Positions 7,799 through 16,889 of a stretch of 64,000 nt of DNA are shown one piece after another. The translations under genes were made by a program, and so were the position numbers. Numbering within the stretch: the stretch's first letter is position 1; each line of letters starts with the position of its first letter. Under the pieces are notes generated by a model. That model saw nothing but the letters and a program-made list of their open reading frames with translations, was not told where the DNA came from and made no database searches. Origin of the DNA: Chloroflexota bacterium (lineage in GTDB: Bacteria > Chloroflexota > Dehalococcoidia > Lucifugimonadales > UBA3495); assembly GCA_028874075.1 (NCBI GenBank), contig JAPPLU010000047.1:1-64000 (forward strand), read 5' to 3'.

Positions 7799-8842
7799 AT
7801 GACCACCATGATTGAATCCGATCAGCGAGGCGACGGGGCCAGTTCCCAGAACGACGTTCTGGTCGAGGTCAGAAACCTTCAAATGTACTTCCCGGTAACT
7901 GCCGGGATCATCTTCCAGCGGGCGGTTGCCCAGATCAAAGCGGTGGACGACGTGAGCTTCTTCGTCCGTAAGGGCGAGACCCTGGGTCTGGTGGGTGAAA
8001 GCGGATGCGGCAAGACGACCACCGGCCGATGCATCCTGCAGCTTTACAAGCCTACCGGCGGCCAGGTGCTTTTCGAGGGACAAGAGCTGACCGGCATGTC
8101 TACCCGGCAGATGCGGGTGATGCGGCGCCAGATGCAGGTAATCTTCCAGGACCCGTACAGCTCTCTGAACCCCCGAATGACCGCCGGCAACATTATCGGT
8201 GAACCGCTGATCGTACACGGACTGGTGAACAGCAAGGAGGAATACCGGGATCGGGTGGCCGAGTTGCTGCATAACGTGGGCCTGAATCCATACATGGCCG
8301 ACCGCTTCCCTCATGAGTTCAGTGGCGGACAGCGTCAACGCATTGGCGTGGCCAGGGCCCTCTCGGTTGGTCCTTCCTTTATAGTTTGCGACGAGCCTGT
8401 TTCCGCGCTTGACGTGTCCATTCAGGCCCAGATCGTAAACTTGCTGGAAGACCTGCAAGAACAGTTCGATCTTACTTACCTGTTTATTGCCCACGACCTT
8501 TCGGTAGTGCGGCACATCAGCAACCGTGTGGCGGTAATGTACCTTGGGCACATAGTGGAGATCGCCGACAGGAACGAGATCTACGCCAACCCTCTGCACC
8601 CGTACACGCGTGCGCTGCTTTCCGCTGTGCCCATTCCCGACCCGGTGATCGATGCCCAGCGGGAACGGATTCTGCTCAGTGGCGAGGTTCCCAGCCCGTT
8701 GAATCCACCCAGTGGCTGCGTGTTCCACCCGCGCTGTCCCATAGCAGTCGACAGGTGCCAGGAGGTCATTCCCGAACTGCGGGAGGTAGAGCCCGACCAC
8801 TGGGCCGCCTGTATCCAGTCGCCGGGGTATGGCTCTTACTAG
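7799..8842 (+). CDS. oppF: oligopeptide/dipeptide ABC transporter ATP-binding protein (OppF type)
   Basis: 347 residues from ATG 7799; GTG 7787 is an in-frame alternative. It carries Walker [21 protein letters not shown] typical of OppF/DppF, signature SGGQRQR, Walker [13 protein letters not shown], an IAHD H-loop, and the C-terminal oligo_HPY domain with [10 protein letters not shown]. It forms the heterodimeric ATPase with OppD. A strong terminator ends the unit 26 bases after the stop, so the two ATPase genes are a closed transcription unit without permeases. Confidence 0.88.
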   Translation: MTTMIESDQRGDGASSQNDVLVEVRNLQMYFPVTAGIIFQRAVAQIKAVDDVSFFVRKGETLGLVGESGCGKTTTGRCILQLYKPTGGQVLFEGQELTGMSTRQMRVMRRQMQVIFQDPYSSLNPRMTAGNIIGEPLIVHGLVNSKEEYRDRVAELLHNVGLNPYMADRFPHEFSGGQRQRIGVARALSVGPSFIVCDEPVSALDVSIQAQIVNLLEDLQEQFDLTYLFIAHDLSVVRHISNRVAVMYLGHIVEIADRNEIYANPLHPYTRALLSAVPIPDPVIDAQRERILLSGEVPSPLNPPSGCVFHPRCPIAVDRCQEVIPELREVEPDHWAACIQSPGYGSY

Positions 8843-8867
8843 CCCCGGAAAGACAGCTTCGAATCGA

Positions 8868-8894
8868 GGGCCGGCAAATCGCCGGCCCTTTCTT
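8868..8894 (+). terminator. rho-independent terminator after oppF
   Basis: GGGCCGGC (8868-8875), loop AAATC, GCCGGCCC (8881-8888), then TTTCTT. A textbook intrinsic terminator. Confidence 0.9.
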
Positions 8895-8933
8895 GTGGGT
8901 TAGCCGTCCTCCCTGCCTTGGGCCGCCACGTTA

Positions 8934-8963
8934 TTGTTACCGGACTTGGCAGCGTGTTACTAT
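8934..8963 (+). promoter_or_regulatory. lepA promoter, apparently leaderless
   Basis: TTGTTA at 8934-8939, an 18-bp spacer and TACTAT at 8958-8963. The lepA ATG begins nine bases after the -10, so transcription would start at or within about three bases of the start codon. No Shine-Dalgarno sequence precedes the ATG. Confidence 0.5.
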
Positions 8964-8972
8964 TGTTGAATT

Positions 8973-10817
8973 ATGAATCCTCAATTTATCCGTAACTTCT
9001 GCATCATTGCCCACATCGACCATGGCAAGTCCACCCTTGCCGACCGGTTCCTGGAAATTACAGGCACCGTCCGCCCCCAGGAGATGAAGGCCCAGTTCAT
9101 GGACCAAATGGAACTGGAGCGGGAACGGGGCATCACCATTAAGGGCAAGGCCGTTGCCATGCAGCACCAGGCAAGGGACGGCCAGCTGTATCAACTCAAC
9201 CTGATTGATACGCCAGGCCACGTGGACTTCAGCTACGAAGTCTCCCGTGCCCTGGCCGCTTGCGAGGGCGCCTTGCTGGTGGTGGATGCCAGCCAGGGTA
9301 TTGAGGCCCAGACCATCGCCAATACGCTGCTGGCCATGGAGTATGACCTGGAGCTTATTCCCGTGGTCAACAAGGTGGACCTGCCCCAGGCGGAGCCCGA
9401 CCGAGTGGCCGGCGAGCTTCAGCAGGTATTCGGCTTCCGCGAGGATGAGATCCTGTACGTCTCCGCGAAGGAGGGTACCGGGGCCAATGACATTCTTGAT
9501 GCCGTGGTCGAACGCCTGCAACCACCGTCAGGAGATACAGAAGGCGCCATGCGAGCGCTGGTGTTTGACTCGGTGTACAACACCTACAAGGGGATCATTG
9601 CACACGTCCGAGTGGAAGACGGCAAGGTTTCAAAGCACGACAAGATATTGGTGATGTCTTCGGGACGAGTGGCTGAAATCATGGAGGTGGGCGTCTTCGC
9701 TCCACACCCTACTCCGGTAGACGCCCTGTTCACCGGCCAGGTGGGCTACATTGCGACCGGTTTCAAGGATGTGCAAGAGTGCAGCGTCGGCGATACCCTG
9801 ACCATCGCCAACCGTCCGGCGACGGAACCGCTGCCCGGTTACGTGGAACTGAAGTCCATGGTGTTTGCAGGACTATATCCCTCCGATGGGGAGGAATATA
9901 ACAGCTTGCGAGCGGCGCTGGAGAAGCTGAGACTGAACGACGCATCTCTGACCATGGAGCCGGAAAGCAGTGGCGCCCTAGGCTTCGGCTTTCGGTGTGG
10001 CTTCCTGGGCCTGATGCACCTGGAAATAATTCAGGAGCGCCTGGAGCGGGAGTATGACCTGGACCTGATCGTAACCGCGCCCAGCGTGGCCTACCAGGTT
10101 ATCCTGCAGGATGGGGATACAATCCGGATCGACAATCCTTCCCGCCTGCCGCAGCCACACGAGATCAGGGAAATCCAGGAACCTGTACTGGGCGTTACCA
10201 TCGTGGCCCCGAACCGGCACGTTGGCGCCATTATGGAACTGATGCACGGCCGCCGGTCCGAATTCAGGCGAATGGAGTACATCCAGGGCATTTCAGCGAA
10301 GGATGGCACAGAGGCCAGGGAAGAGCAGACCCGGGTGGTGATGGAATACACCATGCCGCTGTCGGAGATGCTGGCAGACTTTTACAACCAGCTGAAGTCC
10401 CGAACCCAGGGCTATGCGTCGCTGGACTACACCTTTGAGGGCTACCGGGCCGAGCCGCTGAGTAGAGTGGACATATTGATCAACCACCAGCCTGTGGAAG
10501 CCCTTTCAATGATTGTCCATCGAGACCTGGCCGTCCCCCACGGACGGGCGCTGGTGGAAAAGCTGAGGACCACAATACCGAGGCAGCTGTTCGAGGTACC
10601 CATACAGGCCGCCATCGGAAGCAGGATTATCGCCCGGGAGACGGTACGGGCCCTGCGCAAGGACGTGCTGGCCAAATGTTATGGCGGGGATATTACTCGC
10701 AAGCGCAAGCTGCTGGAAAAGCAAAAGGAAGGCAAGAAGCGCATGAAGAGCGTGGGCAGGGTCGAAGTGCCCCAGGAAGCCTTCCTGAGCCTCCTGGGAA
10801 TCGGCGGCGAGAGCTAA
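8973..10817 (+). CDS. lepA: elongation factor 4 (LepA)
   Basis: 614 residues, slightly longer than the usual 600 or so. LepA is a ribosome-associated translational GTPase that back-translocates or assists initiation under stress. The G domain shows AHIDHGKST, RGITI, DTPGHVDF and NKVDLP. The C-terminal domain ends in the family-specific AKCYGGDITRKRKLLEKQKE block, which separates LepA from EF-G. The start is fixed by an in-frame TGA two codons upstream and by the conserved IRNFCIIAHIDHG opening. It is monocistronic and converges with the minus-strand galU group. Confidence 0.97.
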   Translation: MNPQFIRNFCIIAHIDHGKSTLADRFLEITGTVRPQEMKAQFMDQMELERERGITIKGKAVAMQHQARDGQLYQLNLIDTPGHVDFSYEVSRALAACEGALLVVDASQGIEAQTIANTLLAMEYDLELIPVVNKVDLPQAEPDRVAGELQQVFGFREDEILYVSAKEGTGANDILDAVVERLQPPSGDTEGAMRALVFDSVYNTYKGIIAHVRVEDGKVSKHDKILVMSSGRVAEIMEVGVFAPHPTPVDALFTGQVGYIATGFKDVQECSVGDTLTIANRPATEPLPGYVELKSMVFAGLYPSDGEEYNSLRAALEKLRLNDASLTMEPESSGALGFGFRCGFLGLMHLEIIQERLEREYDLDLIVTAPSVAYQVILQDGDTIRIDNPSRLPQPHEIREIQEPVLGVTIVAPNRHVGAIMELMHGRRSEFRRMEYIQGISAKDGTEAREEQTRVVMEYTMPLSEMLADFYNQLKSRTQGYASLDYTFEGYRAEPLSRVDILINHQPVEALSMIVHRDLAVPHGRALVEKLRTTIPRQLFEVPIQAAIGSRIIARETVRALRKDVLAKCYGGDITRKRKLLEKQKEGKKRMKSVGRVEVPQEAFLSLLGIGGES

Positions 10818-10860
10818 CCGGAAAATCGGCTACCCTCGTTCGCCGGCTGGTGTTGCGGTG

Positions 10861-11352
10861 CTAGCCTCGGGCCCCACTTTTTAACTCCTCCAACTGGACC
10901 AGGTGTTCGCGCCAGTGGCCTGCGAAGAGCCGCTCAACCAGCCACTGAGCCGGTCGCGGTTCGTCCCAGTGGCGGTTGCGCTGGTGGACGATGGCCGTGG
11001 TGTCTGCCAGGGTAGCATCGTCCAGTTCCGCCAGTTGCTGCTCCAAGCTGTCGAAGTAACTGTTGAAGTGCTCCTTTACCTGCCCCAATGTCCAGCCCGC
11101 TGCTTCGTCGGTCATGTATTTCTGATCCGCCCACAGGTCGTATTCGTGCACTTCTCCTGACAACAGCCCTTGCAGAATCTGGGGTACTCCGCCCGGTGGC
11201 GTGTAGAGCATGTGGGTGAAAACTTCCCGGGCAGACCAAGACTCTTCATCCGGGCGCCAATCCAGGCAGTTTTCCATGCCTTCAAGAATCTGGAGCAGCG
11301 CCGATCGTATTTCAGATACGTTGGTCAGATGTTGGTCCCTGGCAGTGGTCAT
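10861..11352 (-). CDS. DinB-like family protein
   Basis: 163 residues. The start at ATG 11352 is five bases after a GGAGG site; an upstream in-frame TTG would swallow that site. The sequence is a four-helix DinB/YfiT-type fold: an opening WSAREVFTHML helix with a potential metal His, and FAGHWREHLVQLEEL near the C-terminus supplying further His. Such proteins are often nickel- or zinc-binding thiol-transferase relatives. No specific substrate can be read. It is the last gene of the galU group, 31 bases after the DUF2269 gene. Confidence 0.7.
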   Translation of the reverse strand: MTTARDQHLTNVSEIRSALLQILEGMENCLDWRPDEESWSAREVFTHMLYTPPGGVPQILQGLLSGEVHEYDLWADQKYMTDEAAGWTLGQVKEHFNSYFDSLEQQLAELDDATLADTTAIVHQRNRHWDEPRPAQWLVERLFAGHWREHLVQLEELKSGARG

Positions 11353-11383
11353 CTTGTCCTCCAACAAGTGGGCGAGCTGTGAA

Positions 11384-11845
11384 TCAGGGCTTGAATACCA
11401 TCAGGAACAAGACTATCACCGGGATCAATGTCATGACACCGCCGGCCATGCTCCAGAGTTTGCTCGCCCGCTGATAGTTTCGGCCCTGGTCTACTCCTTC
11501 CAGTGTTTCGGCGGCAAATCGTGCCATGCGCCGCTGTTGGGGAAGGAGAACGGCCACCCATATTATGACCATAACTATCACCAGGACAAATGAAGTCCCC
11601 AGCCACAGCTCCTGAAACCGGTCCCAGCCGGTCAGCCCGGCCATCCAGATTCCGGTGCCCAGCAGTACGACAATGCCCGGCAGGGTGAAGGTGAAGTCCG
11701 ACCTCACCAGCGCCTGGGCGGTCGTGGCGACGGTTTCGGGATTCCCTGAGCGGTCGGCTCGCGCCTTCCAAAAGGCAGAGCTTATCTGGTGGCCCATCAG
11801 CCAGATGGCGGAAAGGATATGGAGGGTCAACAAGAGGTTAAACAT
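11384..11845 (-). CDS. DUF2269-family integral membrane protein
   Basis: 153 residues from ATG 11845, six bases after a GGAG; an ATG two codons earlier overlaps that site. Four hydrophobic helices are evident. The pattern of an opening HILSAIWLMG, SAFWKARADRSG after helix 1, FTLPGIVVLLGTGIW and LLPQQRRMARFAA matches the uncharacterised DUF2269 family. Function is unknown. It lies 12 bases after another membrane protein gene, and the two are probably made together. Confidence 0.7.
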   Translation of the reverse strand: MFNLLLTLHILSAIWLMGHQISSAFWKARADRSGNPETVATTAQALVRSDFTFTLPGIVVLLGTGIWMAGLTGWDRFQELWLGTSFVLVIVMVIIWVAVLLPQQRRMARFAAETLEGVDQGRNYQRASKLWSMAGGVMTLIPVIVLFLMVFKP

Positions 11846-11857
11846 TAACATCTCCAG

Positions 11858-12601
11858 TTATGGGATTTTCTCTGAGGGAATTGAATAGGCTGTGCCTTTC
11901 CAGGCAAGCAACCCCGCCACCACCAGCAGCCAAATCAGCAGGGCCCCGCCGCCCAGCCGGTGCATGGCCGCTGCTGCCGGGTCCCAGATAAAGAGCATTG
12001 CGACGGCGGTTGCCCAGCCGGCCCAGCCAAGCCAGCGGGGCAAGGGCCCGGCGAAGACTATCAGAGCGCTCCATGCGGCCAGGGCCAGGGCCGCCGCGGT
12101 GAATCCCACCCGTCCGGCGACTGCCCGAACCGGTTCTATGGCGAAGAAAGCCGACTGCTGCACATTTTCGGGCAGGAGCGCAGTCTCGGGGAGCGGCGCT
12201 CCGGAAACCTCGGCCAGCGCCATACCTGCCAGGCTGGAATGCAGCCAGAATATGCCCGCGGTCCCCAGCAGCACTGCGGCCAATAGCGCCAATGTCCGGT
12301 CAAATGGGCGAAAGACCTGAAAGATGAGGGCGGAGGCAGCCAGCAGCAGAAATGCCGCAATCATGTTGGCAATCTTGCTGGCTATGTACCAGGAATGATT
12401 GGCCGAAATCATGGCAATGGAACTGAGAGCATCCGGTTGGTCGGTGCCGCTGGCAATCCTGGTTACTATAGTTATGACCTGGGCAATGCTGTATAGAATC
12501 AAGAGGACAGCGGTAATGCGCTCCGACATCCGGTGAGACAGGACTTGCTGCCGATTGCTATTGGGAATGTGGGAAGTCTGAGTGGTGGGTGGCCTTTCCA
12601 T
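11858..12601 (-). CDS. polytopic membrane protein, unknown function
   Basis: 247 residues with about six to seven hydrophobic segments and a polar N-terminal tail of about 30 residues. The ATG at 12601 overlaps the galU stop (TGATG), indicating translational coupling. A loop rich in Ala, Pro and Glu between helices 3 and 4 probably faces outside. It vaguely resembles DUF4386-type proteins, but I do not recognise a family with confidence. Confidence 0.6.
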   Translation of the reverse strand: MERPPTTQTSHIPNSNRQQVLSHRMSERITAVLLILYSIAQVITIVTRIASGTDQPDALSSIAMISANHSWYIASKIANMIAAFLLLAASALIFQVFRPFDRTLALLAAVLLGTAGIFWLHSSLAGMALAEVSGAPLPETALLPENVQQSAFFAIEPVRAVAGRVGFTAAALALAAWSALIVFAGPLPRWLGWAGWATAVAMLFIWDPAAAAMHRLGGGALLIWLLVVAGLLAWKGTAYSIPSEKIP

Positions 12602-13479
12602 CAAGAACCCGCCATTTTGGTGGATAAACCGGTGATAAGCGCGGACACAGCGTCCCGCGTATCTTCCCGGGTCAGCCCGTATTCCAGGGAAGCACGCAAC
12701 AGACCCATGGGTGTGCCGCCGTCGTGCCGGGTGCCCCGGAATTCGTAGGCGAAGACGTCCCGTTCTTCCAAAAGCAACTGGATACCGTCGGTAAGCTGAA
12801 TTTCGCCCTTGGTGCCAGGGGGTGTCTGCTCCAGGCAGTCAAAAATTTCCGGTGGCAAGATGTACCGGCCCACGATGCTCAAGTTCGATGGAGAATCTTC
12901 CCTGGCGGGCTTTTCAACCAACCCTTTGACGAAATGTGTCCGATTCCCCCGGTCTTCGGCATCTACGACCCCGTAGTTGTGGATCACTTCCCACGGTACC
13001 TGTTCAACGGCGATGACGCCGCCTTCGTATTGGGCCGAAACTTCCAGCATCTGGGAAATAACCCCCGGTTGGTGGTCTATGATGTCGTCAGGAAGGATCA
13101 CTACGAAGGGCTCGTCACCCACGGCCTCCCTGGCTGTAAGCACTGCGTGGCCTAGTCCCAGGGGCTGCTCCTGGATTACAAATGAAACTTCAGCCATGCT
13201 GGAAACGTGCCGAATTGAGTCAAGCAACTCGGTGGCTCCCGTCTCGGACAGGCGTTGTTCCAGTTCCGGCCTGGGATGAAAGTAGGCTGCAATGGATTCC
13301 TTGCCCCGGGCGGTTACAATGATCACTTCTTCCACGCCTGCCTCGGCGGCTTCCTCCACCACGTATTGAAGCATGGGTCGGTCCAGGATGGGGAGCAGTT
13401 CCTTGGGAACTGACTTGGTGATGGGCAGAAACCGGGTGCCCAAGCCCGCGGCGGGTATTACGGCTTTTTTGATTTGCAT
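12601..13479 (-). CDS. galU: UTP-glucose-1-phosphate uridylyltransferase
   Basis: 292 residues, normal for GalU, which makes UDP-glucose for glycolipid and polysaccharide synthesis. The N-terminal AVIPAAGLGTRFLPITKSVPKE motif is intact, followed by QYVVEEA, EQPLGLGHAV, LPDD for the metal site, VEKP, and GEIQLTDGI. It is the first gene of a minus-strand unit running galU, two membrane proteins, DinB-like. The first membrane protein gene overlaps its stop codon. Confidence 0.93.
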   Translation of the reverse strand: MQIKKAVIPAAGLGTRFLPITKSVPKELLPILDRPMLQYVVEEAAEAGVEEVIIVTARGKESIAAYFHPRPELEQRLSETGATELLDSIRHVSSMAEVSFVIQEQPLGLGHAVLTAREAVGDEPFVVILPDDIIDHQPGVISQMLEVSAQYEGGVIAVEQVPWEVIHNYGVVDAEDRGNRTHFVKGLVEKPAREDSPSNLSIVGRYILPPEIFDCLEQTPPGTKGEIQLTDGIQLLLEERDVFAYEFRGTRHDGGTPMGLLRASLEYGLTREDTRDAVSALITGLSTKMAGS

Positions 13480-13864
13480 TGTTATCGCCTAATGCTCCAG
13501 GAAACCTCTGAACAAGGTCCTTCCTCTGTTAAGGGGTAACTTAAAGGTGGGAGTGAAGACCATCAATGCGCGCTTGTATCCAAGCAGTTGATCTCCCGTG
13601 GTTAGTTGACATCCCTCTCTACCAGACGTTCCTTAATTTTAACATCCGTTGCATTTCACAGGTGAACGTACAAGCCCTTGAGAGCTGACCATATTCGCTT
13701 CCAAGACTCCTGAAATGGCTGCGACATGCCGAAACCGAAGCTCTGTTCGAGCCGAAAAACCGTACTCCGCGCACGTAAGAAAACGCATTCCGCTCCGAAG
13801 CCAGAATCTTCTTGCCAGTCGGTGAAAGCGCCTGGACCGGGATATGCGGCGGTAGAAAGTGTAT
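13480..13864. other. intergenic region between galU and the SRP RNA
   Basis: 385 bases upstream of both divergent units. No coding frame is convincing. A short palindrome (TTCAC AG GTGAA, about 13656-13667) and an AT-rich patch (13637-13647) could be part of the galU promoter, but no consensus pair is clear. Confidence 0.4.
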
Positions 13865-13893
13865 TTGACAGTGCTGCGGGACTACCCTACCAT
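13865..13893 (+). promoter_or_regulatory. SRP RNA promoter
   Basis: TTGACA at 13865-13870, a 17-bp spacer and TACCAT at 13888-13893. The predicted RNA 5' end at 13905 is 12 bases further on. Confidence 0.75.
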
Positions 13894-13904
13894 TGTTCAG
13901 GAGA

Positions 13905-14169
13905 CCGTGCTAGACGGGGAGCTAGCGGTGCCCTATACCCGCAATCCGCTATAGCGGGGTGTAATTCCCCCCTTAGGCCAAGCCTGTTGGACCGCTTCTC
14001 AGGGTGCGCAGTGCTGATGGCCGGGTCCCACGCGGCGCAGGCTTGTGAACCCCGCCAGGTCCGAGAGGAAGCAACGGTAAACAGGTCCCTGCGGGTGCCG
14101 TGGGAAAGCCTGGCCTGAGTTGCAACCCTGGAAATGTCCATAGGGTTTTCGTCAACGGGGGGTGCGCGG
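13905..14169 (+). ncRNA. ffs: signal recognition particle RNA, large bacterial type
   Basis: About 265 bases, the Gram-positive-type SRP RNA with an Alu domain. The 5' CCGTGC (13905-13910) pairs with 3' GCGCGG (14164-14169). The Alu-domain signature GTGCTAGACGGGGAGCTAGC and GCAATCCGCTATAGCGGGG follow. The conserved Ffh-binding helix 8 is at about 14054-14113, with CCAGGTCCGAGAGGAAGCAA at 14054-14073 followed by GGTAAACAG. The asymmetric-loop partner GGGTGCCGTGGGAAAGCCTGG is also recognisable. The RNA anchors Ffh for co-translational membrane targeting. Its 3' end lies directly against rsmA with no terminator. Confidence 0.92.
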
Positions 14170-14197
14170 TCTCTTATCCGAGTTTCCATTATTTGCT

Positions 14198-15028
14198 GTG
14201 ACTGCCATATCTTCCGCTCTGTCATTTCCCACCGCCCGTCCCCGCAAGTACCTGGGACAGCACTTTCTGGTTGATAGCCGGATTTTGACCAGGATAGTGG
14301 GTGCTGCACAGCTTGCTAGTGAAGACCTGGTAGTGGAAATTGGCCCAGGAAAGGGTGCATTAACTCGCCGGCTGCTGCCCCAGGTTGCGCGGGTAGTTGC
14401 AGTAGAGATGGACGGCGACCTGGCGCAGTCCCTAGCCGTTCGACTGGACAACCCGGCCAACCTTTCCGTGATTTGCGCGGACGCACGGACGGTTGACTTG
14501 TCGGAAATGGTGGGAGACAGGTCATACAAGGTGGTAGCTAACCTGCCCTATTATGCAGCTAATCCCATCATCCGGAGTTTCCTAGAAGCCAACCACCCTC
14601 CCTCTGCAATGGTTGTAATGGTGCAGCGGGAAGTGGCGGAAGGCATGACCGCCTTACCGGGGAAGATGTCCCTCCTTTCCGTTGCCGTCCAGTTTTACGC
14701 CACCGCCAAAAAGGTGTGCAGCGTACCACCAACTGCCTTCCGCCCCTCACCTAAGGTTACTTCTGCAGTAGTACGCCTCGACCTCTTGGCTAAACCTCCC
14801 CTGATTGAATCCGAAGCGCCAGGCTTTTTCAATCTGGTGAGGGCAGGTTTTTCCTCTCCAAGGAAGCAGCTTCATAATTCCCTGGGCCACGGGCTGGGAA
14901 TTGGTTCAACTCCGGCGAGCCAGATGCTTGAGATCGCCGGAGTGGACGGATCCAGGAGGGCAGGTACACTTTCCCTGAGAGAGTGGCTGGATGTTTACCG
15001 GGTTTGGGTTGGCAAAGATGGTTGCTAG
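14198..15028 (+). CDS. rsmA: 16S rRNA dimethyladenosine transferase
   Basis: 276 residues from GTG 14198. An in-frame GTG at 14162 would lie inside the SRP RNA 3' stem, so the later start is preferred, though no strong Shine-Dalgarno precedes either. RsmA/KsgA dimethylates two adjacent adenosines in helix 45 of 16S rRNA during 30S maturation. Motifs seen are KYLGQHFL near the N-terminus, VEIGPGKGALT (motif I), VEMD, and NLPYYAANPII (catalytic motif IV). The C-terminal domain has RPSPKVTSAVVRL and SSPRKQLHNSL. It heads a rsmA-ispE-lgt-phosphoribosyltransferase run. Confidence 0.93.
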   Translation: MTAISSALSFPTARPRKYLGQHFLVDSRILTRIVGAAQLASEDLVVEIGPGKGALTRRLLPQVARVVAVEMDGDLAQSLAVRLDNPANLSVICADARTVDLSEMVGDRSYKVVANLPYYAANPIIRSFLEANHPPSAMVVMVQREVAEGMTALPGKMSLLSVAVQFYATAKKVCSVPPTAFRPSPKVTSAVVRLDLLAKPPLIESEAPGFFNLVRAGFSSPRKQLHNSLGHGLGIGSTPASQMLEIAGVDGSRRAGTLSLREWLDVYRVWVGKDGC

Positions 15029-15046
15029 GGGGATTGGAGAGTTGGG

Positions 15047-15928
15047 TTGCTAGTCCGTGCTCACGCAAAGCTGAACCTGTGCCTGGAGGTTCTGGGACGC
15101 CGTCCAGACGGCTACCACGAGGTCAGGACAGTGATGCAGGGCATTGACCTGGCTGACGACCTGGAGATTGTTCCATCCTCTACCCTGCGGGTCAAGTGCG
15201 ACTATCCGGCGTTGGATGGAGAGGACAACCTGGTGTGGCAGGCCGCCACCACCCTGTCCGCCAGTTGTGGGAGGTTGCCGCTGGCAGACATTTCTCTGAA
15301 AAAGCGAATTCCGGTGGGAATGGGCCTGGGAGGAGGCAGCAGCAATGCGGCCGCGGCCTTGCTGGCGCTGGACAGGCTTTGGGACCTTAACCTCCCCCTG
15401 GAAAGGCTGGTGGAAATTGGCTCCCGGCTGGGTTCGGACGTTCCATACTTCTTTTGGGGTGGGGCTGCGCTGGCCAGTGGCCGGGGTGATATCATAGAGC
15501 CTATTCCCGCCAAGACAGGGGTTCCCGCTACCGTGATTTTTCCCGAGTCCACCATTCCATCCAAGACAGCCCGCATGTACGGTTACCTGGGTCCAGCTGA
15601 CTATAGCGATGGTGGCGTAACCCGGCGTTGCCTGCAAAACCTGATGGAAGGCCTTGGGGCCGACGATCTTCTTTATAATGTATTCCAGGAAATCGCGCTT
15701 CGGGAGTTGCCTGGGTTGCAGGGAATTTCTGATGCAGTAACCAAAGCCTGTGGACGGCGGCCCCACCTGACCGGGGCAGGACCTGCCATGTTTCTACTTC
15801 CTTCTTCGGAAAGGGAACATGCCGAAGTTCTGCGGGCCTTGCAACCCCACGGGGCGCAGGCGTATTTTGTACGCACGCTGGGTCGGTCCCACAAGAATGC
15901 CGCAGGTGTGTGCGTATCCGATTTATAG
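15047..15928 (+). CDS. ispE: 4-diphosphocytidyl-2-C-methyl-D-erythritol kinase
   Basis: 293 residues from TTG 15047, preceded by GGAGAG. IspE phosphorylates CDP-methylerythritol in the MEP isoprenoid pathway. The GHMP-kinase ATP loop PVGMGLGGGSSNAAA is at residues 89-103, with AHAKLNLCLEVLGRRPDGYHE at the substrate end and GSDVPYFFWGGAAL downstream. A C-terminal LTGAGPAMFLL matches the third GHMP motif. The gene follows rsmA by 18 bases, the classic rsmA-ispE neighbourhood. Confidence 0.93.
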   Translation: MLVRAHAKLNLCLEVLGRRPDGYHEVRTVMQGIDLADDLEIVPSSTLRVKCDYPALDGEDNLVWQAATTLSASCGRLPLADISLKKRIPVGMGLGGGSSNAAAALLALDRLWDLNLPLERLVEIGSRLGSDVPYFFWGGAALASGRGDIIEPIPAKTGVPATVIFPESTIPSKTARMYGYLGPADYSDGGVTRRCLQNLMEGLGADDLLYNVFQEIALRELPGLQGISDAVTKACGRRPHLTGAGPAMFLLPSSEREHAEVLRALQPHGAQAYFVRTLGRSHKNAAGVCVSDL

Positions 15929-15966
15929 AACAGTATTCACTTCCCTACCCTTGAGAGAAACATTTA

Positions 15967-16878
15967 ATGAACATTCTGGGCGCGATCAACATTCCCTTCA
16001 GTCCTTACATTATTGATTTTGGGCCGTTCCTGCTTTCGTGGCACGGGTTCTTTACTTTCGTGGCGGTGGCTGCGGCCGTTTACCTTACGGTCCGCTGGGG
16101 CCGCAGGGAAGGACTAGACGGCGACGCAGTGTTGTCTATATCAGTGTGGTGCATCATCGGCGGGATCATTGGGGCCAGGATTCTCCATGTGATTGATTTT
16201 TGGAGTGTTTACTCCGCGGACCCCCTGAGAATTCTGATGGTTTGGCAGGGCGGTATAGCGATATTCGGAGCCATTATTGGAGGCTTCTTTGGTGGCTCTG
16301 CCTACATCCTGATTAGAAACTCTGAGTGGTTCCTGGGACTCTGGGGCAAGTTATTTCGCTTTGCCGGGGAACCTGAAAGGGCTCCTCTGCCACGCATCGG
16401 GCACCTGGCAGACGTGGCGGCGCCCGCATTGCTGCTGGCCATGGCCATCGGCCGGTTAGGGGACATAATCAACGGAGAGCACTGGGCCAAATTTACGGAC
16501 CTTCCCTGGGGTGTGGTGTATTCGCACTTGGAAAGTCCCGGCGCCTTCCGGGCCGCCAGCCACCCGGCGGTGGCGTACGAGTTGATAATGGACCTGATAA
16601 TCTTTGCGGTAATATGGCCCTTGCGGCATCGGCTGCGCCCCCAGGGTATGGTGTTCGTTCTCTATGGGGCCCTGTATTCCATCGGCAGGTTTTTTATCAG
16701 CTTCCTGCGGGTGGAGTCCAATACCTACTTTGGAGGCGCCCTAAACGAGGCGCAGATAGTTTCGCTGGTAGTGATACTCATCGCGGTGCCGCTGTTGGTC
16801 TACAAGGCTCAGTTCGTCAGGCCAAACCGTGGACGTACCGCATCTCCTCAGCGCCGGACAGAGGCTGTGGAGGAATAA
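15967..16878 (+). CDS. lgt: prolipoprotein diacylglyceryl transferase
   Basis: 303 residues with about seven membrane helices. Lgt transfers diacylglycerol from phosphatidylglycerol to the lipobox cysteine of prelipoproteins. The signature is GRLGDIINGEHW at 162-173, where many Lgt proteins have GRxGNFxNxE. The variant Asp occurs in deep-branching homologues as far as I recall. HPAVAYELIMDL and FLRVESNTYFG near the C-terminus fit the family. A polar tail of about 25 residues ends the protein. It lies 38 bases after ispE. Confidence 0.9.
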   Translation: MNILGAINIPFSPYIIDFGPFLLSWHGFFTFVAVAAAVYLTVRWGRREGLDGDAVLSISVWCIIGGIIGARILHVIDFWSVYSADPLRILMVWQGGIAIFGAIIGGFFGGSAYILIRNSEWFLGLWGKLFRFAGEPERAPLPRIGHLADVAAPALLLAMAIGRLGDIINGEHWAKFTDLPWGVVYSHLESPGAFRAASHPAVAYELIMDLIIFAVIWPLRHRLRPQGMVFVLYGALYSIGRFFISFLRVESNTYFGGALNEAQIVSLVVILIAVPLLVYKAQFVRPNRGRTASPQRRTEAVEE

Positions 16879-16889
16879 TCACATAGCTA

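Noticed and set aside
14162..14197. rsmA start at GTG 14162
   Set aside because: The codon is inside the closing stem of the SRP RNA, and the added residues are not part of the conserved RsmA N-terminus.
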